64,000 nt of DNA, taken from Burkholderia multivorans ATCC BAA-247 (GTDB lineage Bacteria > Pseudomonadota > Gammaproteobacteria > Burkholderiales > Burkholderiaceae). The stretch's first letter is position 1. The number at the start of each line of letters is the position of its first letter. A program made the position numbers and the translations under genes. Positions 12,378 to 22,856 of this stretch are shown here, piece by piece. The notes under the pieces are model-generated. The model was not told the DNA's origin, did no database searches, and worked only from the letters and a program-made list of their open reading frames with translations. The stretch covers positions 1,116,001-1,180,000 of the forward strand of contig NZ_CP009831.1 of NCBI RefSeq assembly GCF_000959525.1. The letters run 5' to 3'.

Positions 12378-13201
12378 AGATCCTGATCTCGACCGATATC
12401 GAAGGCGTCGCCGGCGTGTTTGCCGTCGAGCAGACGCGTGCCGGCAATCCCGAGTACGAACGGGCGCGGCGCTGGATGACCGCCGAAGCGAATGCGGCGA
12501 TCGAAGGCGCGTTCGCGGGCGGCGCGCAGTCCGTGTGGGTCAACGACTCGCATGGCGGTTTTCGCAACCTGCTGCCGGACGCGCTCGACGCACGCGCGCG
12601 CGTCGTGCTCGGCAAGCCGCGCACGCTCGGGATGATGGCGGGCCTAGAACGGCAGCCGGACCTCGTGTTCATGATCGGCTATCACGCGAAGTCGCAGACG
12701 CGCGGCGTGCTCGCGCACACGATCAACACCTTCGCCTTTACGCAGGTCTGGCTGAACGGCGTCGAGCTCGGCGAGGCGGGGCTCTATGGCGCGCTCGCGC
12801 GCGAATACGGCGCGCACGTCGTGCTCGCGTCCGGCGACGACGTGTTCGCCGAAGAAACGCAGCCGCTGTTTCCCGATGCGCGTTTCGAGACCGTGAAGAC
12901 GGCCGGCGGTGCATCGAGCGGCGACACGCTGACGCCGGCCGCCGCATGCGCGCGAATTGCGATCGCGGCGCGTGAAACGGTCGCGCGCGCGGTGGCGAGC
13001 GGATTGCGCGCCGGCGCGCATCGGCCGGTGCCGGCGCACTGCACGCTGCGTGTACAGACGCCCGCGATCGCCGATCTGTTCTGCGTGCTGCCGTCGCTCG
13101 AGCGCGTCGATGCGGTGACGCTGCGTTTCGACGGGCCGTCGGTCGAGCACGTGGTGCGCACGCTGAACAGCTTGTCGGCGATGTCGTTCATGCTGCGCTG
13201 A
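12374..13201 (+). CDS. M55 family D-aminopeptidase (DppA-like)
   Basis: 275-residue zinc aminopeptidase of family M55. All metal and catalytic positions known from Bacillus subtilis DppA are present at matching numbers: Asp8 and Glu10 (STDIEG), His60 (NDSHGG), His104 (GYHAK), His115 (AHTIN), and the ELGE Glu around 131-134. DppA removes N-terminal D-amino acids such as D-Ala from dipeptides and is linked to a dipeptide importer there too. It is the last gene of the operon and overlaps the P1 peptidase stop by ATGA. This strengthens the view of an operon for D- or cell-wall-derived peptides. Confidence 0.9.
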   Translation: MKILISTDIEGVAGVFAVEQTRAGNPEYERARRWMTAEANAAIEGAFAGGAQSVWVNDSHGGFRNLLPDALDARARVVLGKPRTLGMMAGLERQPDLVFMIGYHAKSQTRGVLAHTINTFAFTQVWLNGVELGEAGLYGALAREYGAHVVLASGDDVFAEETQPLFPDARFETVKTAGGASSGDTLTPAAACARIAIAARETVARAVASGLRAGAHRPVPAHCTLRVQTPAIADLFCVLPSLERVDAVTLRFDGPSVEHVVRTLNSLSAMSFMLR

Positions 13202-13640
13202 GGCGGCGCCGCCGCGGCGGCAGCGGACAAAAAAACGCGCGTCTGCCGGATTCTGCAGCCGCGCTCAAAGGCACTCGGTCGGCACAGACGCCGGGCGGCA
13301 TGCGCCGGGCCGCCTGGTCTGCGGGTCACTCGTTCATTGTTTCCTAATACGATTCAATGACGTCGGGTTGCGGTCGATAAGACAGAATAGGATGCGGATC
13401 ACGCAAGCGAAAACCCGTCGTGCCGATGACGCATGTGCGCGCGCAGCATGCGCGTCGTGTGCGCGGCGTCGCGCGCGCACGGCGGCCCGTCCGGGCACCG
13501 TTCCCGCCGCCGCCCGCGGTGCTTGCGCGACGCAGCATCGATTCATCGCGCAAACGATAACGCCGCGTGCCGCGACGCCGGATTCGGCATCGCGACACGC
13601 GGCGTCGTGACACGCGAGCCGGCGTCGGCCGGCGCGCGCG
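13202..13640. other. 439-bp intergenic region after two convergent operons
   Basis: Separates the end of the peptide operon from the end of pcaG. I see no convincing gene: the open readings here are Arg/Cys-rich and lack ribosome sites. The only structure is the imperfect inverted repeat listed separately and a poly-A tract near 13230. Confidence 0.6.
13561..13604 (-). terminator. candidate pcaHG terminator hairpin
   Basis: Inverted repeat of 14 matches in 15 (arms 13561-13575 and 13590-13604, 14-nt loop), 36 nt beyond the pcaG stop on its strand, followed on that strand by the T-rich run TTATCGTTT. The U tract is weak, so termination may be only partial. Confidence 0.45.
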
Positions 13641-14234
13641 TTACACGTCGAAGAACACCGTTTCGTCCGGGCCCTGCATCCGGATGTCGAAGCGATAGAC
13701 GACCGGCCGGCCCGGCTGTGCGTCGCGCTTCGCGACCAGCGTCGCACGGCGCTCGGCCGGCACCGCGTTCAGCACCGGGTCGTTCGCGTTCGCCGTCGCT
13801 TCGTCGTCGAAATACAGGCGTGTGAACGCGTGCGTGAGGATCCCGCGCATCATGACGGTCACGTTCACGTGCGGTGCGTCGTCCGCGCCGATGCGGCCGG
13901 GCTTGACCGTCTCGACGACATAGCGATGCTGCGGATCGGTGCCGGTGCCGACGCGTGCGAAGCCCGTGAAGCCGGACTTCGCGATGTCGTCGCGCGATGC
14001 CGGATAGCGGCCCGCGCCGTCCACCTGCGTGAACTCGAGGATCGCGTCGCTGACGACGTTGCCGTCGCCGTCGAACACCTGGCCGACCAGCAGCACGTGC
14101 TCGCCTTCGGCGTGCGGCGCGGCGAGCGTCGGCGTAAACAGGCTCTTCAGATCGTAGTCGTACTGCTGCGGACACAGGCCGTAGGCGAAGTACGGGCCGA
14201 CCGTTTGCGAAGGGGTTTGCTTCAGCGTCGTCAT
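13641..14234 (-). CDS. pcaG: protocatechuate 3,4-dioxygenase, alpha subunit
   Basis: 197-residue structural subunit of the intradiol ring-cleaving dioxygenase that opens protocatechuate to 3-carboxy-cis,cis-muconate (beta-ketoadipate pathway). It has the PcaG opening TPSQTVGPYFAYGL and the shared intradiol fold, but lacks the full iron ligand set, as expected for alpha. It follows pcaH by 3 nt on the same strand and is presumably translationally linked to it. No other pca genes are in the window. Confidence 0.95.
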   Translation of the reverse strand: MTTLKQTPSQTVGPYFAYGLCPQQYDYDLKSLFTPTLAAPHAEGEHVLLVGQVFDGDGNVVSDAILEFTQVDGAGRYPASRDDIAKSGFTGFARVGTGTDPQHRYVVETVKPGRIGADDAPHVNVTVMMRGILTHAFTRLYFDDEATANANDPVLNAVPAERRATLVAKRDAQPGRPVVYRFDIRMQGPDETVFFDV

Positions 14235-14237
14235 GGT

Positions 14238-14945
14238 TCAGCGCTCCATCGGGGTGGCGTCGCGGCCGCGCAGCACGATGTCGAATTCGTAGCCGAGCGC
14301 ATAGCCTTCTTCGGTAATGTCCATCGAAAAACGCGAGATCAGCCGCTCGCGCGCGGCTTCCGGCGTGCCCTGGAAGATCGGGTCGTATGCGAGCAGCGGA
14401 TCGCCGGGGAAGTACATCTGCGTGACGAGACGCGAGCCGAAATAGTCGCCGAACAGCGAGAAGTGGATGTGATTCGGACGCCACGCGTTCGGATGGTTGC
14501 CCCACGGGTATGCGCCGGGCTTGATCGTCAGGAAGCGGTAGCGGCCTTCGTCGTCGGTCAGGCAGCGGCCGGCGCCGAGGAAGTTCGGATCGAGCGGCGC
14601 GTCGTGCTGATCGACCTTGTGCACGTAGCGGCCGGCCGCGTTCGCCTGCCACACTTCGACGAGCGTGTTGCGCACCGGCTTGCCGCCTTCGTCGAGCACG
14701 CGGCCCGTGACGACGATTCGCTCGCCGAGCGGCTCGCCGTTCTTCACGGCGTTTTTCGTCAGATCGTGATCGAGCGGGCCGAGATCCTCGGCGCCGTAGA
14801 CGGGCGCGTACTGGTCGCGCAGCTTTTCCTTCAGCGGGATCAGCGGCCGCGTCGGGCCGCGTTTGACCGACGAGCGGTACTCGGGATGGACATACGCGGG
14901 ATGCGACGGCCAGTCGCGCGGCGTGAGGATCGTGGGGGCATCCAT
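14238..14945 (-). CDS. pcaH: protocatechuate 3,4-dioxygenase, beta subunit
   Basis: 235-residue catalytic subunit holding the non-haem Fe(III). All four ligands fit the known spacing: Tyr107 (GRYVHK), Tyr146 (AYPWGN), and His159 and His161 (NHIHF), matching Tyr408/447 and His460/462 of the Pseudomonas enzyme. AGGAGA lies 7 nt ahead of the ATG at 14945; the upstream in-frame ATG at 14996 would put the start inside the promoter repeat. Transcribed divergently from pcaQ across a 287-bp control region, so PcaQ activation in response to beta-carboxymuconate is the expected regulation. Confidence 0.95.
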   Translation of the reverse strand: MDAPTILTPRDWPSHPAYVHPEYRSSVKRGPTRPLIPLKEKLRDQYAPVYGAEDLGPLDHDLTKNAVKNGEPLGERIVVTGRVLDEGGKPVRNTLVEVWQANAAGRYVHKVDQHDAPLDPNFLGAGRCLTDDEGRYRFLTIKPGAYPWGNHPNAWRPNHIHFSLFGDYFGSRLVTQMYFPGDPLLAYDPIFQGTPEAARERLISRFSMDITEEGYALGYEFDIVLRGRDATPMER

Positions 14946-15036
14946 CGGGCGTCTCCTGAAGATGTTTCGACAAGTGGATGGCAGGACTTTAGCCAATCCG
15001 GAAAGTTATGCAAAATGACCTTTTTTCGCGGATCGC

Positions 15037-15051
15037 ATAACGGACGGTTAT
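15037..15051. promoter_or_regulatory. PcaQ box 1 (LysR T-N11-A site)
   Basis: ATAAC-GGACG-GTTAT, a perfect dyad with the T-N11-A form of LysR operators and close to the ATAACC-N4-GGTTAA sequence reported for PcaQ in rhizobia. It lies 92 bp from the pcaH start, suitable for activation. Confidence 0.6.
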
Positions 15052-15219
15052 GCATTGGCCGAGCGTGCCGATTCGCGTCGTGCCGCGTGCCCGCGGGCGT
15101 CGGGCGGGCCGTGAGACACGCCTTCGGCGAGATCTTTCCGCCGCGCTGTCGACCCCGGACCTCGGCTCGCTTCGGTTTTGCCGAAAAGTTATGCAAAATG
15201 GCACTTTATCGCCCATCGC

Positions 15220-15234
15220 ATAACGATCTGTTAT
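15220..15234. promoter_or_regulatory. PcaQ box 2 overlapping the pcaQ start codon
   Basis: ATAAC-GATCT-GTTAT, a second perfect dyad of the same form. Its right half contains the first two bases of the pcaQ ATG at 15233, a position suited to autorepression. Confidence 0.55.
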
Positions 15235-16210
15235 GAATAATCGAATCGCGGACGGCCGCGTCAAGTTCCGGCATCTGCAGTGCTTTCTCGCGGTCGCGCA
15301 GCTGGGCGGCGTGCAGAAGGCCGCGGAAAGCCTGTCGATCACGCAGCCGGCCGTATCGAAGACGATCGCCGAGCTGGAGGGCATTCTCGGCGTGAAGCTG
15401 TTCGAGCGCGGCCGCCACGGCGCGCAGCCGACGCGCGAAGCGCAACTCTTCATGCCGCATGCCAACGCGTGCGTGCTCGCATTGCGGCAGGGCGTCGGCT
15501 TGCTCGCGCGCGAGGGCGGCGCGGCTGCCGCGACGCTCGAGATCGGCATGCTGCCGACCGTCGCCGCGTCGCTCGCGCCCGCACTGATGAAGGCGCTGGC
15601 CGCACGCTGGCCGCGCGTCGTCGTGCGGATCGCGACGGCGGCCAATACGGAACTGCTCGAACGGCTGAAGGCCGGCGCGATCGAATGCGCGATCGGGCGC
15701 TTGTCGGAGCCCGAGCGCATGGTCGGGCTTGCGTTCGAGCAGCTGTACAACGAGCCGCTCGTCGCCGTCGTGCGCGCCGGCCATCCGCTGCTCGCAAGCG
15801 CCGCGCCGGCCGCCGAGCTCGCGCGCTATCCGGTCGTGCTGCCGCCGTACGGTACGCTGATCCGCCAGTCGGCCGAGCAGCTGCTCGGCGCGTGCGGGGC
15901 GCCGCCGCTCGATGCGTTCATCGAGGTGCTGTCGGTGTCGGTTGCGCGTGCGCTCGCGCTCGAGAACGATGCGGTGTGGTTCGTGCCGCTGTATGCGGCC
16001 GAGTACGATCTGTCGGCCGGCGCGCTCGCGCGTCTGCCGCTGCCGGCCGCCGGCACCGACGAGCCGGTCGGACTGGTGCTGCGGACCGACGCGCAGCCGA
16101 CGCCCGTCGCGCGCACGCTGATCGATGCGGTGCGCGATATTGCGCGTGCGCGCTTCGGCGACGCGCGGCCGCGCCGCGCGGCGCGCAAACCGGCGCGTCG
16201 CGGCGGCTGA
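15233..16210 (+). CDS. pcaQ: LysR-type activator of protocatechuate catabolism
   Basis: 325-residue LysR-type regulator. The winged HTH occupies residues 1-65, with the PcaQ-like stretch VKFRHLQCFLAVAQLGGVQK and the recognition helix SITQPAVSKTIAELEG; the effector-binding domain follows from about residue 95. Divergent orientation to pcaHG and the palindromes between them support the PcaQ assignment over other LysR members. The ATG at 15233 gives the normal PcaQ N-terminus but leaves no spacer for a Shine-Dalgarno; expression may be low or leaderless. Confidence 0.9.
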   Translation: MNNRIADGRVKFRHLQCFLAVAQLGGVQKAAESLSITQPAVSKTIAELEGILGVKLFERGRHGAQPTREAQLFMPHANACVLALRQGVGLLAREGGAAAATLEIGMLPTVAASLAPALMKALAARWPRVVVRIATAANTELLERLKAGAIECAIGRLSEPERMVGLAFEQLYNEPLVAVVRAGHPLLASAAPAAELARYPVVLPPYGTLIRQSAEQLLGACGAPPLDAFIEVLSVSVARALALENDAVWFVPLYAAEYDLSAGALARLPLPAAGTDEPVGLVLRTDAQPTPVARTLIDAVRDIARARFGDARPRRAARKPARRGG

Positions 16211-16263
16211 CGTGCGAGGGCGTCGCGGTCGAGGTTGAACGCGTGCGCGTCGTCGCGAGCCGC

Positions 16264-16291
16264 GAGCCGTAAGCCGCAAGCCGCAAGCCGC
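16264..16291. repeat. heptamer tandem repeat
   Basis: About four units of a 7-bp repeat (AAGCCGC and variants) between the ends of the convergent pcaQ and permease genes. It is non-coding, and length variation between strains is likely. Confidence 0.6.
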
Positions 16292-16316
16292 AGCTGCGAG
16301 CGCACGTCGCATCGCA

Positions 16317-17591
16317 TCACCCGCGCCGCACCGTCATCCGCAGATAGAGCAGCGCGCCGCCGGCAAGCAGCAGCGGGCATACGACATACCATCCCGTCGT
16401 CACGAACAGCCCGGCGACCGCGATCAGCGAAATCCACGCGCAGCGATATGCGACGCTGCCGCGCGGCAGCAGTTGCAGCGCGGCCGCCGCGCCGAGCCCG
16501 TACACCATCACGAAGCAGCCCGACGTGACGAGCACGAGCGGCGTCGGCCCGACCCCCGCGAGCGTCGTCGCGGCGAGCGCGACCGCCGCGAGCAGCGCGA
16601 TCGCAGCGAGGCTGCGGCGCGGCACGCCGCCGACCTGACTGCCTTGCGCGAGCCAGCCTGGCAGCGCGCCGTCGCGGCCGAGCGCCGCGCCGAGTTTCGC
16701 CGCGCCGGCGAAATAGGCGTTCATCGTGCCGAGCGTGAGCAGCAGCGCCGCGGCCGTCGCCAGCACCTGCGCATGGCCGCCGATACCGCCGGCGATCAGT
16801 TCGGCGAGCGGGGCGCCCGACGCGCCGGCCGACGGCCCGAGCACCATCACGCTCGCCGCCGCCACGGACAGATAGAGCAGGCCGACGACCACGACCGCAA
16901 TGCCGGCCGAGCGCGGCATGTCGTGCGCGGGGCGTCGAAATTCGGCCGCCAGATGCGTGATGGCTTCCCATCCGGCGAAGCTCCAGACGAGCAGCGCGGC
17001 CGCCTGTCCGACCGCGAGCCAGCCGTGCGGCGCGAACGGATGCAGGTTCGTCGTGCGCGCATGCGGCGCGGACGCGAGCACGGCGGCGAGCAGCAGCGTC
17101 ACGAGCAGCGCCGACAGCACGAGTTGCATGCGGCCCGACACCGTCACGCCGAACGCGTTCGCGGCCGACACGATCGCGATCAGCGCGGCCGCGGTCGCGA
17201 TGACGGTCGTCTGTCCGCCGCCGGTCACGGCCGCGACGTACGCGCCGCCGAACATCGCCGCCGCCGGCGCACCGGCCGGCACCGCGAAATAGAAGCACCA
17301 GCCGACGACGGCCGCCGCCTTCGGCCCGAACGCGCGTCGCGCATACGTCGATACGCCGCCCGCGTCCGGGTAGCGGGCGCCGAGCGCCGCGAACGTCGCC
17401 GCGAGCGGCGCCGACAGCACGACGAGCGCGGCCCACGCAAGCAGCGACGCGGGGCCCGCGACGTCGGCGGCCAGCGCGGGCAACGCAATCACGCCGGTGC
17501 CGAGCACCGCGCCGATATACAGCGCGGCGCCCTGGAAAATCGTCAGCGAACCGCCGTGACGAGCGGCGGGCGAATCGGCGTGCGAGCGCAT
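16317..17591 (-). CDS. APC superfamily amino acid permease/exporter
   Basis: 424-residue inner-membrane protein with about 12 hydrophobic spans. The N-terminal FQGAALYIGAVLGTGVIALPAL carries the GxG(T/V)GI substrate-backbone motif of the amino acid-polyamine-cation superfamily, and the overall form resembles YjeH (L-methionine and branched-chain amino acid exporter). The direction and substrate of transport are not determinable. It is convergent with pcaQ and starts 134 nt after the helicase end on the same strand. It ends in TVRRG, with no unusual extension. Confidence 0.85.
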   Translation of the reverse strand: MRSHADSPAARHGGSLTIFQGAALYIGAVLGTGVIALPALAADVAGPASLLAWAALVVLSAPLAATFAALGARYPDAGGVSTYARRAFGPKAAAVVGWCFYFAVPAGAPAAAMFGGAYVAAVTGGGQTTVIATAAALIAIVSAANAFGVTVSGRMQLVLSALLVTLLLAAVLASAPHARTTNLHPFAPHGWLAVGQAAALLVWSFAGWEAITHLAAEFRRPAHDMPRSAGIAVVVVGLLYLSVAAASVMVLGPSAGASGAPLAELIAGGIGGHAQVLATAAALLLTLGTMNAYFAGAAKLGAALGRDGALPGWLAQGSQVGGVPRRSLAAIALLAAVALAATTLAGVGPTPLVLVTSGCFVMVYGLGAAAALQLLPRGSVAYRCAWISLIAVAGLFVTTGWYVVCPLLLAGGALLYLRMTVRRG

Positions 17592-17725
17592 GGGTGACTG
17601 TCTCCGGACGGCTTGTCGTACGCGCGGCGTGCCGCGCGGCGAATAATCGTCCGATGCTACCCGAACGGCAGCGGCGCCGCGGCGCGGCGATCAGTAGTCG
17701 GCGATGCGCGCGATGTCAGCGGACG

Positions 17726-20700
17726 TCAGTAGCGGCGTGCGAGGCGAATGCGCGCGTCCTCGCGCTCGGCCGCCGTCAGGTCGGGCGCATAGCGGAATGC
17801 GCCGGACACGAGCGACGCGATCGGCACGCCGTCGCGAAACAGCACGCGATTGCCGGCGAGCGCCGGCACCTTGTCGCCGGGCAGCAGCGTGCCGACGAGG
17901 TTGAGCGGATCGACGCCGGTCACGCAGACGGTCTGCCCGTCGCCCGGCTGCCGCCGCATTTCGCGCAGGATCGGGATCGCTTCGGGCAACGCGAATTGCT
18001 CGCCCGCGAGGCCCGCGACGAAGCGGCCGCCGCGGATTTCGCCGCGCGCTTCGAGGCGCTGCAGCACGCGCACGAGCTCGCGCCAGCTCGGCAGCCAGTC
18101 GGCTTCGCGCTCGAGCAGCCGCCAGAACACGACGCCGTAGCGGCGCAGCAATGTCCACACGACGTGTTCGAGCGCGGCCGGATCGGTCGCGGGCGCGTGG
18201 CGCTTCGCTGCATCGGTTTGCGCACGCTCGGCCGGGCGCTGTACGAGCGCCCAGCGGCCCGCGTCGTCCATGCCGCCGATCAGTGCGCCGCCGCGCCGCG
18301 TGCGCGGCGCATAGGTCGCGCTGCGCTTGACGGCCGGCTTCAGCAGCGCGCGCAGCCCCGCGAAGCTGTCCGCGTTCGCAAGGCCGGCCGAGACGAGTTC
18401 GCCGAGCGCCTGTTCGAGTTCGACCGGCAGCATGTGCAGCTCGTCGAGCAGCGCGTCGAAGAACATCGCGCCGTGCGCGGCGAGCGCATCGCGCACCTGT
18501 GCGGCGCGCGCCGACAGCGTCGGCTGCGCGTCGGGATCGCGCAGCGCATGCCACGCCGCCAGATGACGGCGCGGCAGCAGCACGATCGGCGTGGTCTTCA
18601 CGGGCGTGCCGGCCGCGCGCGCGGGCGCGCCGATCCGCGTCCAGACCAGCTTGCCGGAGCGGCACAGCTCGTCGAGTCCGCCCGCCGTGTAGTCGCTGAG
18701 CCGCGCCGGCAGCAGCGCGTCTTCCCATGCGCCGGCGGCGGCCTCGTAGCCTTCGAGCTGCTCGACGACGGCCGCGAGCGCGTCGCGGCCTGTGCCGCGT
18801 GTGTCGGGTGTCAGATGCTGCCAGTGGAACAGGAAGCGCATGAAGTCCGCACGCTCGACCGGCTCGATTTCGCGGCGCAGCCGCTTCACCGTATAGCGAT
18901 GAATGCGCGCGAGCAGATGGCGTTCGCACCATTCGTCGACGGTCGTGCCCGGCGTGAAGCGGCCGCGCATCACGTAGCCTTCGCGTTCGAGGGCGGCGAG
19001 CGCCGCCGCGGCGGCGGCCGGCGGCAGGCCGAGCGGTCGCGCGATCGCGTCGAGCGGCAGCGGGCCGAAACCGGTCAGCCGCGCGCGGATGAGCTCGACG
19101 CATGCGGCGTCGGCTTCCCAGGGCTGCGCGCATGCGGCCGGCACCTTCAGCACCGGCGCCACGCGCGCGTCCGCGTGCACCGCGCGCAAGCAGACGAGCC
19201 GTTCGACCGGCACCCACAGCGCGGCGCCATCCGGCGTGACGAGCTTCGTCGCGCGGCGGCTGCCCGCAAGTTCGGCGAGCCACGCAGGCCAGCCTTCGTG
19301 TGCGTTCGCTTCGTCTTCGGTGATGCACGCGAGCGTCAGCAGCGCATCGTGCATTTCGTCCGCATCGCGCACGAGCGGCCACGCTTCGTCGCGCACCGCG
19401 GCGATCGCATCGGCGTCGAGCGCGCCGAGATCGTCGGCCGATTCCGGATCGCTCCAGCGGCGCGACAGCACCGCCTGCGTGCGGCGCTCCTCGATCGGCG
19501 CATCGTCGAGATACGCGTACGGCTTCGCGTTGAGGATCTCGGCGGCGAGCGGCGACGGCGCGGGCAGGTCGCGCGCGATCAGTTCGACCGCGCCGCTTTC
19601 GATCCGGCGCAGTAGCGCCAGCCAGCCGTCGGCGTCCATCGCGTCGTGCAGGCAGTCGTCGAGCGTCTGATCGACGAGCGGGTGATGCGGAATCTCGCGT
19701 TCGCCGACGACGTTCTCGAGGCACGCGGCCTGATCGGGAAACACGGTCGCGAGCAGATCGTCGCTTTTCATCCGCTGCAGTTGCGGTGCCGTGCGCCGGC
19801 CGCCCGTGAAGCGCGGCAGCGCGAGCGACGTCGTCGCGTTCCAGCGCCAGCGCACGCCGAACAGCGGCGCGTCGAGCAGCGCCTGGATCAGCACGTGCTC
19901 GGCGCTCGTCGAGCGCAGGTAGCGCCATACGTCCTCGAGCGCGAAGCTGTGCGCGAGCGACAGCGACAGGATGATCGCATCGTCGGTCGCCGCTGCCTGG
20001 AGTTCGAAGTTGAAACTGCGGCAGAAGCGCTTGCGCAGCGCGAGCCCCCACGCGCGGTTGATGCGGCTGCCGAACGGCGAGTGGATCACGAGCTGCGTGC
20101 CGCCCGATTCGTCGAAGAAGCGCTCCATCACGAGCGTGTCTTGCGTCGGCAGCGCGCCGAGCGCCGCGCGGGCGCGCGCGAGATAGTCGACGATCTGCCG
20201 GGCCGCTTCGTCGGACAGCCGCAGCTCGTCGACGAGCCAGCGCAGCGCCGGCGCAAGGCGGCTGTCTGCGAGCGCGACGCCGGTTGCGGGGCCGGCGCCC
20301 GTATCGGCATCGGCGTCGGCGCGCTTGCGCGATGCGGCGCGCGCCTGCGTCCGGCGATCGCCTTCGGCAAACAGCGCGTCGAGCTGCGCGCGCAGCCGGC
20401 CGACGGCCGCCGACAGCTCGTCGCTGCGTCCCGGCGCTTCGCCGAGCCAGAACGGAATGTTCGGCGACTGGCCTTGTGCATCCTCGACGCGCACGCGCCC
20501 CGTTTCGACGCGAATGATCCGGTACGACTGGTTGCCGAGCTGGAACACGTCGCCGGCGAGACTCTCGACCGCGAAGTCCTCGTTGACCGTGCCGACCTGG
20601 ATGCCTTGCGGCTCGAGCAGCACCGCGTAGTCGGCCATGTCGGGAATCGTGCCGCCGGAGGTCGTCGCCGTCATCATCGCGTTGCGCCGGCCGCGCACGG

Positions 20701-22168
20701 TGCCGCCGACGACGTCGCGGTGCAGATACGCGCCGCGCACGCCGCGGCGGCTCGTGAAGCCTTCCGCGAGCATCTTCATCACGTCGTCGAAGCGCTCGCG
20801 CGACAGGCGCGCATACGGCGCGGCGCGCGTGAAGCTCGCGTACAGCGCGTCCTCGCGCCATTCCGCGCACGCGACTTCGGCGACGATCTGCTGCGCGAGC
20901 ACGTCGAGCGGCGCTTCCGGAATCCGCAGCGTGTCGAGTTCGCCGCGGCGCACGCAGTCGAGCAGCGCCGCGCATTCGACGAGCTCGTCGCGCGACAGCG
21001 GAAACAGCCGGCCCTTCGGCACGCCGCCGACGTGGTGCCCGGAGCGGCCGACGCGCTGCAGGAACGGCGCGATCCCGCGCGGCGAACCGACCTGGCAGAC
21101 GAGATCGACATCGCCGATGTCGATGCCGAGTTCGAGCGATGCGGTCGCGACGAGCAGCTTCAGTTCGCCGCGCTTGAGCCGCTGCTCCGCATCGAAGCGG
21201 TGCTCCTTCGCGAGACTGCCGTGATGTGCGGCGATCGCGTCCTTGCCGAGCCGCTCGGCGAGATGGCGCGCCATGCGCTCGGCCGTGCGCCGCGTGTTGA
21301 CGAACACGAGCGTCGTGCGATGCGCGGCGGCGAGTGCCGCGATGCGGTCGTACAGCTGTTCCCACACGTCGTTCGCCATCACCGGTTCGAGCGGCACGTT
21401 CGGCAGTTCGAGCGCGAGATCGCGTTCGCGCGTGTGGCCCGTATCGACGATCGCGCATTCGCGCGGCGCGTCGGCCGGGCCGCCGACGAGAAAGCGCGCG
21501 ACCGCATCGATCGGCTTTTGCGTGGCCGACAGCCCGATGCGCGGCAGCGCGCGGCCGACCAGCGCGTCGAGCCGTTCGAGCGACAGCGCGAGATGACTGC
21601 CGCGCTTCGACGACGCGAGCGCGTGGATTTCGTCGACGATCACCGATCGAACGGTCGACAGCATCTGCCGGCCCGAGGTCGACGACAGCAGCACGTACAG
21701 CGATTCGGGCGTCGTCACGAGGATGTGCGGCGCGCGCTTGCGCAGCGCGCTGCGCTCGGCCTGCGTCGTATCGCCGGTGCGTACCGCGGTGCGGATCGCC
21801 GGCACGGGCAGGCCGAGCTGCGCGAGCGATTCGGCGATGCCGGCAAGCGGCGCATCGAGATTCACGTGGATGTCGTTCGACAGCGCCTTCAGCGGCGATA
21901 CGTAGACGACGAGCGTCGCGTCAGGCAGCGCGCCGTCGTGCGCGAGCGCGTCGCGCACGAGTTCGTCGAGCGCACACAGAAACGCGGTCAGCGTCTTGCC
22001 GGAACCGGTCGGCGCGGCGACGAGCGTCGAGCGGCCGGCCTTGATGTGCGGCCACGCGAGCGCCTGCGCGCCGGTCGGTGCGGCGAACGTGCGGCGAAAC
22101 CATGCGGCGACGGCCGGATGAAACACATCCAGCGCGCGCGTGGCGGGGCGGGTAGCGGTGACGTCCAT
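17726..22168 (-). CDS. lhr: Lhr-type large ATP-dependent helicase
   Basis: 1480-residue superfamily 2 helicase of the Lhr family (E. coli Lhr has about 1540). Motif I is APTGSGKT at residues 52-59, motif II is DEIH followed by [18 protein letters not shown], motif III is SATQ, and motif VI sits in the QRVGRSGHH stretch. These are followed by the winged-helix and the long C-terminal domain typical of Lhr-Core and bacterial long Lhr proteins. Such enzymes unwind RNA-DNA hybrids and are tied to DNA repair. Full length and no frameshift seen. On the opposite strand long readings of up to 870 codons are shadows caused by codon bias. Confidence 0.92.
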   Translation of the reverse strand: MDVTATRPATRALDVFHPAVAAWFRRTFAAPTGAQALAWPHIKAGRSTLVAAPTGSGKTLTAFLCALDELVRDALAHDGALPDATLVVYVSPLKALSNDIHVNLDAPLAGIAESLAQLGLPVPAIRTAVRTGDTTQAERSALRKRAPHILVTTPESLYVLLSSTSGRQMLSTVRSVIVDEIHALASSKRGSHLALSLERLDALVGRALPRIGLSATQKPIDAVARFLVGGPADAPRECAIVDTGHTRERDLALELPNVPLEPVMANDVWEQLYDRIAALAAAHRTTLVFVNTRRTAERMARHLAERLGKDAIAAHHGSLAKEHRFDAEQRLKRGELKLLVATASLELGIDIGDVDLVCQVGSPRGIAPFLQRVGRSGHHVGGVPKGRLFPLSRDELVECAALLDCVRRGELDTLRIPEAPLDVLAQQIVAEVACAEWREDALYASFTRAAPYARLSRERFDDVMKMLAEGFTSRRGVRGAYLHRDVVGGTVRGRRNAMMTATTSGGTIPDMADYAVLLEPQGIQVGTVNEDFAVESLAGDVFQLGNQSYRIIRVETGRVRVEDAQGQSPNIPFWLGEAPGRSDELSAAVGRLRAQLDALFAEGDRRTQARAASRKRADADADTGAGPATGVALADSRLAPALRWLVDELRLSDEAARQIVDYLARARAALGALPTQDTLVMERFFDESGGTQLVIHSPFGSRINRAWGLALRKRFCRSFNFELQAAATDDAIILSLSLAHSFALEDVWRYLRSTSAEHVLIQALLDAPLFGVRWRWNATTSLALPRFTGGRRTAPQLQRMKSDDLLATVFPDQAACLENVVGEREIPHHPLVDQTLDDCLHDAMDADGWLALLRRIESGAVELIARDLPAPSPLAAEILNAKPYAYLDDAPIEERRTQAVLSRRWSDPESADDLGALDADAIAAVRDEAWPLVRDADEMHDALLTLACITEDEANAHEGWPAWLAELAGSRRATKLVTPDGAALWVPVERLVCLRAVHADARVAPVLKVPAACAQPWEADAACVELIRARLTGFGPLPLDAIARPLGLPPAAAAAALAALEREGYVMRGRFTPGTTVDEWCERHLLARIHRYTVKRLRREIEPVERADFMRFLFHWQHLTPDTRGTGRDALAAVVEQLEGYEAAAGAWEDALLPARLSDYTAGGLDELCRSGKLVWTRIGAPARAAGTPVKTTPIVLLPRRHLAAWHALRDPDAQPTLSARAAQVRDALAAHGAMFFDALLDELHMLPVELEQALGELVSAGLANADSFAGLRALLKPAVKRSATYAPRTRRGGALIGGMDDAGRWALVQRPAERAQTDAAKRHAPATDPAALEHVVWTLLRRYGVVFWRLLEREADWLPSWRELVRVLQRLEARGEIRGGRFVAGLAGEQFALPEAIPILREMRRQPGDGQTVCVTGVDPLNLVGTLLPGDKVPALAGNRVLFRDGVPIASLVSGAFRYAPDLTAAEREDARIRLARRY

Positions 22169-22331
22169 CGGTTCGGTGAATTGGGGTGCGAGCGCAGGCG
22201 CGGCCGTGCGCGCATCGCCAGTGTGCCAGACGTCGCGCGCGCGTGCCGTGCGTGACGGAACGGGGATCCGTCGTCACAGATGGGGGACGCCGCGCGACTT
22301 TCAACGTGCGAGCGCGCGTCGCCGCCATGCG

Positions 22332-22856
22332 CTACACGCGATGCAGCCAGCCGAGCCAGTGCTGCAGCAGCGGCGCGCGCGTCCACGCCGACTGCACGAG
22401 CCAGAGCGTGCCGCCCCACGCGGCCGCGACGACGATCAGATCGCAGTGGCCGCTGTTCCAGAGATTCAGCGAATGGCGCCGCCAGATCCATGGCACGCCG
22501 AGCGGGTTCGGCCAGTCGGCGAGCAGATGCATCAGGCCGCCGCACGCGAAGCCGAACAGCGGCGCGGCCCAAAGCGGATGCGGATGATGCGTGAGTCCGT
22601 GCCAGCCGAGCGCGAGCAGCGCGAGCCAGCCGATGCCCCAGTGCGTGACGGTGCGATGCGCGATCCACAGCCGCCGCTTGCGGCTCCACCACGCGAGTTC
22701 GAGCCAGTCGGGCGCCGTGCCGCCCGCGACGCCGGCGATGAATGCGGCGACGAGCGAGGTATGCCACGGCCCGGTGGCGCCCGTTTGCGCGACGAGGGCG
22801 GCGGCCGCGACGCCCGCCGCGAAGCCGGACGCATGATGCGCGTTGTGCGATGCCAT
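22332..22856 (-). CDS. YdjM-like membrane-bound metal-dependent hydrolase
   Basis: 174-residue membrane protein of the YdjM/DUF457 family. Conserved polar residues are visible within and between helices: H4, H7, H8 (HNAHH), TAPDWLE, the HRTVTHW motif and GGLMHLLADWPNPLG. These are thought to bind a metal in this family, whose members are induced by DNA damage in E. coli. Four or so hydrophobic spans are apparent. It precedes the helicase gene on the same strand with a 163-bp gap, so co-transcription is possible but not shown. Confidence 0.8.
   Translation of the reverse strand: MASHNAHHASGFAAGVAAAALVAQTGATGPWHTSLVAAFIAGVAGGTAPDWLELAWWSRKRRLWIAHRTVTHWGIGWLALLALGWHGLTHHPHPLWAAPLFGFACGGLMHLLADWPNPLGVPWIWRRHSLNLWNSGHCDLIVVAAAWGGTLWLVQSAWTRAPLLQHWLGWLHRV

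Larger units (their letters stand above)
15001..15241. repeat. duplicated pcaHG/pcaQ control element
   Basis: Two direct copies, 15001-15058 and 15184-15241, spaced 183 bp apart. Each reads AAGTTATGCAAAATG, a short T-rich spacer, then ATCGCATAAC-n5-GTTATG. Differences are concentrated in the spacers, while the palindromes are conserved. Copy 1 faces pcaH and copy 2 overlaps the pcaQ start. Confidence 0.75.

Noticed and set aside
17691-22255. Several very long readings on both strands over the helicase gene
   Set aside because: All are out-of-frame or antisense to an intact Lhr-type protein with every helicase motif.
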